Positions 56,518 through 64,000 of a DNA stretch of 64,000 nucleotides are shown here, in pieces (positions within the stretch are counted from its first letter, which is position 1; the number at the start of each line of letters is the position of its first letter). The stretch is from Brassica napus (Eukaryota > Streptophyta > Magnoliopsida > Brassicales > Brassicaceae): NCBI RefSeq assembly GCF_020379485.1, contig NC_063442.1:13700009-13764008 (forward strand). The letters are read 5' to 3'. The position numbers were made by a program, and so were the translations under genes. The notes beneath the pieces were generated by a model. The model was not told where the DNA came from. It was given only the letters and a program-made list of their open reading frames with translations, and did not search any database.

Positions 56518-56531
56518 CCAACATTTAATTT

Positions 56532-57419
56532 TAAATCTATTTTTCGTACTGTTGAAACATTATCGGATAATTCTCAGTATTTTATTACACGATTACTTTG
56601 ATTTATTTATGGTTATTTGAAAAAAAGAAAAAGAGAGAACGACAAATCTTTTCCAGCAAAGCATGAAAAGAAAGTTCTTTTTCGTTTCACCAAAATAGTA
56701 AAACAAAACAGAGGTTCACACCAAAACGTGGCATCGACTTTTTTTTAACCAAAAGTTCCATAATTGTTATGAAACAATATGAACTTTTTTGTCAACTGGA
56801 AACAAAATGAATATGTAATATTTTTTTAGTTTACGAAATTGTTTTATATCAATACAAAATATAATAAATATAAATATAGGTTTATCTTAGCTTAGTTATA
56901 AATAAAATAAATAATTGAATACCGATTATAAATACTAAAAACAGCTTATCTATCAAACGTATAAGTGTACATTAAAATAAATTAATAACATTTTATCTTC
57001 TAAATTTCATCGTTTACTGTGACTTTTCTTTTTTTAATGTTTGTCCGAAATTAAATTATTTTATACTGTTTAAATAGTGTTTAATTGAAGAATAAAATAG
57101 TTTAATATATACATAGGGTGTGATTGTCACCTGCTAACATAATTGAGAATAACAAAAGTGGTGTAACTGAGAGTAAAGTAGTAGAGTAAACAAATTATTT
57201 TCAAAAAAGAAAAAAATAGATCTGGCTTAAGCATTATTCTCTTCAAAAGCCATGAGGAAAAAAAATATAACACTTTTTAAATAAAACCAATTTAAAATAT
57301 CAAAACTTTTTCACCTGATTGGTAACTTTAACAGCTGAAGGAAGAAGAATAGGTTTCTCGCTAAAATATTTCTCTATTTGTGTCATACAGTTATATTCTA
57401 GTTGACGACACTTCAAGCC
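56532..57419. other. AT-rich intergenic DNA
   Basis: No gene or TE end was recognised. Confidence 0.5.
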
Positions 57420-57438
57420 AAGCTAAATTTAGTTACAT

Positions 57439-60400
57439 AATAAACGCCCCACAGCTCTGCCAAAGGAGCAGAGCACCTCCCTATGTTAAGTACGAATCCA
57501 CCACACCACTCACCATCACCATTTCTCAAAACACCCCCTGCAGTTGCCAGTCCCGGGTTACCATGAGAGGCCCCATCCGTATTCAGCTTCATCCATCCCA
57601 CACGGGGTGTCGTCCAACCTATCATGATTTCAGTTCGATCACCTCTGTCCCACTTCCTGCTCTCCGCATCCTTTGCTGCCATCACTTCTGTCGCCAAGTT
57701 CCGTAAGAACTTAACTCTATCTTTCCAAAGTCGGTTATCACCAAACACATTTCCACATCTCCATTTCCACCCCCACCAAACAGCTAAAGAAAACGTCGTA
57801 GACCAGGGAACTCCGCTACCCTCTTGCGTATCACTTAGATTCAGATAAAACCACTCAAACAATGACATTGAAAAGAAAGCTTGTCTCTTCCTAGTCGGGA
57901 CGAGACGGTCCCAAATTCCTGACATCGCAGGACAGTCTCTAAGCACGTGCAAGATGGTTTCGATTCCTCCTTTGCAAATCTGGCAAACATCCGTTCCACT
58001 TAGATGACGTCGAAATCGCTCTGCGTTCGTCATTATTGCCTGTTTTCCAACAAGCCAGAGGAACATTTTTACTCTCTCAGGCGCCACCACACGCCACATT
58101 CTTTTAAAGAAGCTTCCCATTTGTGGCCGTGGAGCATCATCTCGTGTGATCAAATTGTACGCAGTTCTCACTGAGAATTCTCCATTCGGTGTCTCTCTCC
58201 AACCCAACCGGTCCTGCGCTCCTGTAATAGTGTCAACCACCACTGCCGCGAGCTCCTGCCTTGTCTCCTCGCTGATAAAGGGGGCAATTCTGGTAAGGTC
58301 CCATCCCCCACCATCCACCCATAACTCTCTCACAGTTATATTCTCAAAACCTTCTGGAAGATCGATGATCGCGGCCTCTGAAAGTACTTGACCCGACAAC
58401 CACCTGTCAGTCCAAAATTTGATTCTCCTTCCATTACCAATAACCCAAACATGCCCCTTCACCACTACTTCCCTGATCCCCAGTACCACGCTTCTCCAAG
58501 TAGACGAGGCAGTCTTCCCCACCACTCTCCACGTTGGATCCTGAATGTCACCTACTACGTACTTGCCTCTCAAAACTTTGGCCCATAGACTCTTGTCATC
58601 ATGTAACAGGCGCCATCCTACTTTGGCAATCAATGCCTTGTTCATGTCTCTCGACACTCTGATCCCAAGCCCCCCATCAGCTTTAGGCTTGCAAATTTTA
58701 TCCCAGGAGACCAGATGCTGACCACTTCCCCACACAAAACTTCTTGACAGACTATCTAGCTTATCAAGAGTACTGGCTGGCAGACAGATTGTGCTCATCT
58801 GATGTACCGGTATTGATGATAAGACCGCCTTAGTTAGAGTAACCCTTCCTGCGAGGCTTAAAGTTTGTTTTTTCCAGCCTGATAGTCTTGAAGCCACTTT
58901 CTCCAGGACCTCCTCAAAAGTATCCTTATTTATTCTCTTTTGTAAGATCGGCATTCCCAAATACTTCCCCAGCTCCCTTGTCGACGCAATGCCACTCTCC
59001 CGACTAATGTGTTCTCCTCTTTCTCTCGAGACATTGCTAGAGAAAAATATTTTGGACTTTGGGAGACTCACTTTCTGCCCAGAAGCTCTACAAAACGTTT
59101 CCAACACTCTTCTTATCACTCGTACTTGCACCACAGATGCTTCCGCAAACAGAATTAAATCATCTGCAAAACAAATATGTGAGAGTTTCGGCCCTCCTCT
59201 CGACAGGCTAATAGGCTTCCACTTCTTCTCCACTACTGCTTCATCTATCAGATGGCAGAGCCTCTCCATACATAGTACGAAGAGATACGGTGACAGGGGA
59301 TCTCCTTGTCGAAGCCCTCTCGATGGCTTAAATGATTCTGATTTCTCACCATTCCACAGAATACTCATTTCTGGACCAGCAACGCATTCCATTATTCTCC
59401 CAACCCAGTCTGCTGATAGACCAGCTGCCCTTAGTGTGTTCTCTAGGAAATCCCAGCGCAGTCTATCATACGCTTTCTCCAGATCCAGTTTAAGGATCAT
59501 CCAACCCTTTCGCCCTTTCTTTCTTCTCATAGAGTGAACAGCTTCTTGGACTATGACAATGTTATCAGCACTAAGCCTGCCCGGGATGAAACTAGACTGA
59601 GCAGGACCAATCAACTTATTCATGATACCCTTCAACCTCCCGACCATAGCTTTTGTTATCACTTTAAACAGCACATTACAGAGACTGATCGGGCGAAACT
59701 GAGTAATGCTCTCTGGTTTGAGTATTTTCGGAATCAAGACAACTATAGCATCATTTGTTCCTTCCGGTAATGTCCCAGTCTCAAAGAAATTAAGAACAAA
59801 CCTAACCACAGAGTCACCTACTGTTTCCCAACATCTTTGATAGAAGACTGGTTGGAAACCATCTGGTCCTGGCGCCTTGAAACTTCCCATATCTCTAATC
59901 GCCTTCTCCACTTCCTCTGCAGAGAATCTCTTATTCAAAACCGTATGTTCTTGGCTAGTAATACGCACAAATCCCCTCATAGGTAGGTCATGGGGCTCAG
60001 TCTCCACGTCTTCCAACGAGTATAGCTTTTTAAAATAGCTAACCGCAAGCTCCTCAAGCTCTCGAGCCTCCGAAATCCACTTGTTCTCATCATTCTTTAG
60101 CATCTCCACTTTATTCCTCCTTCTCCTAATGATCGTTGACATATGGAAAAATTTGGTATTTCTATCCCCGTGAGCAACCCATTTCTCCCGTGATTTCTGA
60201 AACCAAATAAGTTCTTCCTGTTCCAGAACTATTTCAAACTCCTTCAGAAGCTCACCTTCTTTTACCAATAGCTCTTCTGTTTGTTGCAGATCAATTTGTT
60301 GTTGAACTTTCGTAATCTGCGAAACCAAGGACTCCTTCTTCTTTTGAACATTCCCAAAAACCTCCTTATTCCATTGTTTCAGTTTTACTCCCAGCCGCTC

Positions 60401-61252
60401 TAGCGCCTCTCTGGTGTCGATCTCCCGATTCCACGAGGCTAGCAACAACTCTTTGAACTCACTATGCTGTAGCCATGCTGCCTCAAACCGGAAAGGGCGT
60501 CGACATGCATTCCCTTTGGTCTCTGGCGTGAGTTGTAGATACAACGGGGCATGATCCGAGGCCAAGAACGGTAGATGTGATACTTTTGCCTCTTGCCACT
60601 TCAGCCTCGACTGAGCACAACATAAAACTCTATCCAATCTCTTGGCGACGAAGGTACTTTCTGTCTTCCCCCTCTTCCATGTATACTGGTTTCCACTAAA
60701 ACCCATATCAATGAGCGACATCTCATTTATCCAATCTCCAAATATTAGTGAATCTTCAGATAGTCTCCCATTCCCACCGCTTCTCTCATCCAATCTCACA
60801 ATAGTATTGAAATCACCCCCAACGAACACCGGCCCATCAACATTTTGAATCACCTCTCCCAAGGCAGTCCATAGACCACTTCGACGACTCGGCGTAGGAG
60901 CAGCATACACGACAATCAAATTGATCACCTCTGTCCCAGTTCCTACTCGAGCATAGATAAACTGATCAGAAGACTTAACAATCTCCAGCTCTCCTACTTC
61001 CGATCTCCATAAAAGCCACATACCACCGCTCTGGCCACACGCATCCACTCTAAAAGAGTTCTCAAACCCCAATCTCTGACAAATTCTACGCGCAGCTGCT
61101 CCACTAGCGTGCGTTTCAAATACTGCAAGTATATCAGTATTAAATTTCTTCACCATATATCGGATCGATCGACGGAATTGGGGTTTATTTGCTCCCCGGC
61201 AATTCCAAAAAATGCACTTCATCAGATTTCTATAATCTACACCTAGAATCAC
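57439..61252 (-). pseudogene. LINE ORF2: endonuclease-RT, broken in RNase H by inversion
   Basis: The open frame (1279 residues; its last 7 codons, VTKFSLA, and stop at 57413 are host TSD sequence) has an APE-type endonuclease at about 12-235 (FWNCRGAN, GGDFNTI, SDHAPL), a reverse transcriptase at about 480-760 (FKAPGPDGF, RPISLCN, FADDL near 695), the zf-RVT region near 1080-1160 (CQICKGGIETILHVLRDCP), and the start of RNase H (LNTDGASHGNPG, APLAELWGVYY). After GVYY the rest is missing; it resumes in opposite orientation near 62943. ORF2 starts 29 bp after ORF1 ends. Known role: target-primed reverse transcription. Confidence 0.92.
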
Positions 61253-61281
61253 CGGGGCAAATCGTTATGCCCCCGTACCCG

Positions 61282-62883
61282 TCAACGCCTCTCCCACTTG
61301 CTCCACACAGGAATCTGATGTAGCAATCGGGGGGTCTCCATCTGTGCATTTTGCACCTGCATACTCCTCTGCTCCTCAGCCTGGTCGGGATTCCTCTCCT
61401 TCCCTTCTACGTCACTAACTCCGGTGAAGACTCCACCCGGTCGGCCGATACTCTCTTTCTCTACTCTCAGTCTCTTTCCACTAGCAGACATGTCGATCCC
61501 TTCTGTAGTTGGACCGTATACCAGTCCACGTGTAGGCCCAATCAGTTTTGATTTGGGCTTTTGGGACTGTGTACTTCTCATATTACTTGCTTTCTTTACT
61601 TTAGGTCCCAATCGAATTGAGGCCTGGTTCTCTTCCTTCTCATTTGCTACAAACGTCATAGTCTTCTCATGCACCCTACTCGGACCTTCCCAGTTAAGGT
61701 TCCCGGTGTTCTCATTTTCTTTATTTCCTTCCTTTCTCACACCAACCTCCGCAAGCTCCTCCTTCTCCCCCTCATCCTCCAAACCTCCAAACCGATTTGA
61801 CACGCTAATTTCCTCCAACACTCCCTCCTTACGTACTTCCCGTGTTCTCCTTCCCCCCACACTCCGCTCCTCCTGACGTCGCATCGAGCCCCCTACAGTT
61901 CTTGATTGCTCAGGCTTCCTCCTCGCCTGTCTCACCTGCGTAAACTCTGTCTCCCTTCCCATGAATTCCGGCCCAGCATGCGTCATAGTAGGACTAGGCA
62001 CCGGGGCAAGAGCTCGCTCCGTAACATTCTTTGGACATGCGTGGACAAGATGTCCAAACATACCACACATTGAGCAAATAGCAGAGATTCCCTCATATGA
62101 GACGTAGTACCTCTCACCATTTACCATCACTGACCCCTTTAAAGGCTTATTCAAATTCACCTCTACACAGATTCTCGCATAACGAGCTCTCTCGAATTTC
62201 AAGGTTGTCAAGTCCACTTTGATTGGTCGTCCTAGCCCCTTAGCTATGCCCATCAATATCGTCTTATGGTAGAAGTTCACTGGAATATGAGATAATCGAA
62301 CCCAAACTGGCGTCGTAACGATCTCATCCTTCAACGGATCAAACTCAGGAGACCATGCTTGCACCATAAGGTAACTACCAAACGCCCTCCATGGACCTCC
62401 TGATAATGCAGCCATGTACTCTTCCTCTAACTCAAAACGTACCATAAAATAGTGTCTTGGGAGATCCATCACAAACATCGACCCTTTAGGCTTCCATAAT
62501 TCTATAAGTTTACGTCTCAGGCTCAGAATTGGAACATTTCTTCCCAAAACCCTAACAATCATGCACCTCTTCCACAAGCTATTCATTGCTGTCAACACTT
62601 CCTCTCCTATTGTTATCACCGGTTCTCCATCTTCCCCGTTCGGGAACTCCAAACTCAATCTCGACTCCACAAATCTCTCATCAACAACTTCCTCTGGTAC
62701 GGGCATCCCTCCTTCACTGCTTCCTACTACTTTCCTCACCCATGATCCAGGAACATCCGGTGGATCCCCCGGCGGCCTCTCCTTCCCACCGATATCCTCC
62801 ATAGTTGCGTCCTGTCCTCCCTCACTCAACGTACGAAAATCGCCTCCCAAAACCCTAGCCGTCATCTCTCCAGAGAACTGCAC
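61282..62883 (-). CDS. LINE ORF1: DUF4283 and CCHC zinc-knuckle RNA-binding protein
   Basis: 533 residues; the start may be MQFSGEMTARVL or the Met six codons later. The N-terminal half matches the DUF4283 domain of plant LINE ORF1 proteins (LWKPKGSMFVMDL, GGPWRAFGSYLMVQ, PVWVRLSHIPVNFY), followed by a CCHC knuckle (CSMCGMFGHLVHAC). The C-terminal half is charged and low-complexity. Expected role: RNA binding and RNP formation in cis with ORF2. No break is seen. Confidence 0.9.
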   Translation of the reverse strand: MQFSGEMTARVLGGDFRTLSEGGQDATMEDIGGKERPPGDPPDVPGSWVRKVVGSSEGGMPVPEEVVDERFVESRLSLEFPNGEDGEPVITIGEEVLTAMNSLWKRCMIVRVLGRNVPILSLRRKLIELWKPKGSMFVMDLPRHYFMVRFELEEEYMAALSGGPWRAFGSYLMVQAWSPEFDPLKDEIVTTPVWVRLSHIPVNFYHKTILMGIAKGLGRPIKVDLTTLKFERARYARICVEVNLNKPLKGSVMVNGERYYVSYEGISAICSMCGMFGHLVHACPKNVTERALAPVPSPTMTHAGPEFMGRETEFTQVRQARRKPEQSRTVGGSMRRQEERSVGGRRTREVRKEGVLEEISVSNRFGGLEDEGEKEELAEVGVRKEGNKENENTGNLNWEGPSRVHEKTMTFVANEKEENQASIRLGPKVKKASNMRSTQSQKPKSKLIGPTRGLVYGPTTEGIDMSASGKRLRVEKESIGRPGGVFTGVSDVEGKERNPDQAEEQRSMQVQNAQMETPRLLHQIPVWSKWERR

Positions 62884-62942
62884 GTTCTAGTCCTTCACCC
62901 AAGTACAGAAGACAATAAAATGTTGAAATCGTCAAGGTTTCC

Positions 62943-63313
62943 ACTCACCCGCTGTCTTTCCTGGTGGAGGTGGATTCTAAGATGGTGGTGGAGTTCCTTA
63001 CAATGGGAATTGGTGAGACTCACCCGCTGTCTTTTCTGGTACGGCTGTGCCATGGCTTTTTAACAAGGGACTGGTTAGTCCGAATTCTTCACGTGTATAG
63101 GGAAGCAAATCACTTGGCTGATGGTTTGACTCACCTTGCTTTTTCTTTTCCGTTTGGGTTTCATAGATTAGATACTGCACCTTTGGATGTTTTTAGTCTT
63201 TTGAGAGAAGATGTGGATGGACCTCTACGGCCTCGACAAGTTCGTTTGTAGTCTGAAGTTTTTTATTAAATAAATACTGGGAGTCCTTTTCTCCCAGTTT
63301 CCTACCAAAAAAA
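62943..63313 (+). pseudogene. LINE 3' segment: RNase H C-terminus, 3' UTR and poly(A)
   Basis: The plus frame reads EVDSKMVVEFL, THPLSFLVRLCHGFL, VRILHVYREANHLADGL and stops at 63249, completing the RNase H domain interrupted at 57439. About 15-17 residues between GVYY and EVDSK appear lost (estimated from family spacing). The 3' UTR has a perfect 8-bp stem-loop (63276-63298), then CCTACC and A9. The first 22 bases (62943-62965) are a filler copied from 63018-63040. Confidence 0.88.
63276..63298 (+). other. 3' UTR stem-loop of the LINE
   Basis: ACTGGGAG and CTCCCAGT form a perfect stem around TCCTTTT, 8 bases before the A tail. Terminal stem-loops are recognised by the RT in some LINE and SINE pairs; that role here is inferred. 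Confidence 0.75.
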
Positions 63314-63332
63314 AAGCTAAATTTAGTTACAT

Positions 63333-64000
63333 TTGAATATATTTCTTAATATGTGAAAAATAAAAAAAATTATCTTGATAAAAATTACTTTTCTGTTGAA
63401 TTTCCAAATAGCATAAAATTTGTATGACGTTTTACTCTTATTTTAAATCTTATAAATGGCATTTCTCTCTTGATAAGTTTCATTACAGATGTAAATAATA
63501 ATTATATTCTTATTTTATAGTTATACTTCAAAAAAATAAAAAAATTGAATAATTCTTTTTTAAAATGAAATTTTCCAAAAAAAAGTTGTAAACAGTTTTT
63601 CTTTAAATAAAATAAAGTAAGACCTTCATGATTATGTATGTTATTATAACATTTCGGTTTGTGGTATATGTTAAATGATTTAAGGAAATTGATTTGATTA
63701 TTTATGTCACCAAAGTGTACTTTCTTTTTTAGACACACATTTAAGAAAAACAAAATTAAACATGTCAGAGCAGAAGTAATAGAAGGATGAGTGATCTATC
63801 GAGCAATGATTGGTGATATCGTGCGAGTGAAACCAAAACACTGAGAAATATCATGTGGTGATTAAAGGGTTAGTAAACAAGACAATCGAATCTCCAAAAA
63901 ATTAACGCACCGTTCATTGCACGGAATGTAACCACATCCCGAGTGAATGGATGTGGAAGATCCATTAGCCATGGATGGACAGAGAGTTATAAGTGGCACC
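63333..64000. other. AT-rich intergenic DNA
   Basis: No recognisable gene, RNA or TE end. The GC-richer stretch 63780-64000 has no open frame of note and may continue into a feature beyond the window. Confidence 0.5.

Larger units (their letters stand above)
57420..63332 (+). mobile_element. Twin-primed L1-type LINE with perfect 19-bp TSD
   Basis: AAGCTAAATTTAGTTACAT occurs at 57420-57438 and 63314-63332. Between the copies, 57439 to about 62942 is the 5' part of a LINE in minus orientation (ORF1, ORF2, 5' UTR), and about 62943-63313 is the LINE 3' end in plus orientation with 3' UTR and A9 tail. An inverted 5' portion followed by a direct 3' portion is the arrangement produced by twin priming. 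Both ORFs are otherwise open and the TSD is exact, so the insertion is recent. It is non-mobile because of the inversion. Confidence 0.93.

Noticed and set aside
58989..59537. 182-codon plus-strand frame and similar frames in 57-63 kb
   Set aside because: Antisense shadows of LINE ORF2 and ORF1.

Overview
This window is plant nuclear DNA, most likely from a Brassica or close relative. The reasons are AT-rich intergenic sequence, genes with short GT-AG introns, phytocystatin-, F-box- and TIR-PP2-type genes, CACTA transposons with CACTACAA termini, a DUF1985 (Kaonashi-type MULE) fragment, and several SINE/LINE/MITE types typical of Brassicaceae. The genus is inferred from content; no database search was possible.

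Layout. 1-5533: a minus-strand, gag-protease-only Tat/Ogre-like LTR element whose 1.8-kb LTR carries about 20 near-perfect palindromes; it is inserted in an exon of a CACTA transposon. 5534-12905: that two-gene CACTA element. Its transposase gene can be spliced into one 1103-codon frame with a single in-frame TGA, and its second gene has three stops and is cut by the LTR. 12906-19645: AT-rich sequence with degenerate repeats and one clear MITE. 19646-21342: an apparently intact three-exon TIR-PP2 (AtPP2-A5-like) gene, the best host-gene candidate. 21350-30850: TE remnants (Helitron 3' end, LINE pieces, MITEs) and a cystatin-like gene (28429-29043) with a degraded inhibitory loop. 30870-36590: an F-box/LRR pseudogene split by a very young, intact Ty3-gypsy element (31116-36260, perfect TSD, LTRs differing by one substitution and one indel). 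36600-39480: tandem repeats and a DUF1985 pseudogene. 39500-52640: AT-rich, with two SINEs, a LINE tail, hAT and other MITEs, a long inverted repeat (46285-46840) and several roughly 20-bp micro-retroinsertions. 52649-56122: a deleted CACTA element still carrying the start of its second gene and the end of its transposase. 57439-63313: an L1-type LINE with both ORFs open, in the inverted arrangement expected from twin priming, flanked by a perfect 19-bp TSD.

The window is therefore a nested TE landscape. Possible functional host genes are limited to the TIR-PP2 gene and, less surely, the cystatin-like gene. The main interest lies in transposition history: twin priming with local filler, a family of orphan poly(A) micro-insertions, a palindrome-packed LTR, a gag-pol frame that reads through its polypurine tract into the LTR, and a CACTA gene whose first coding exon holds only the start codon.
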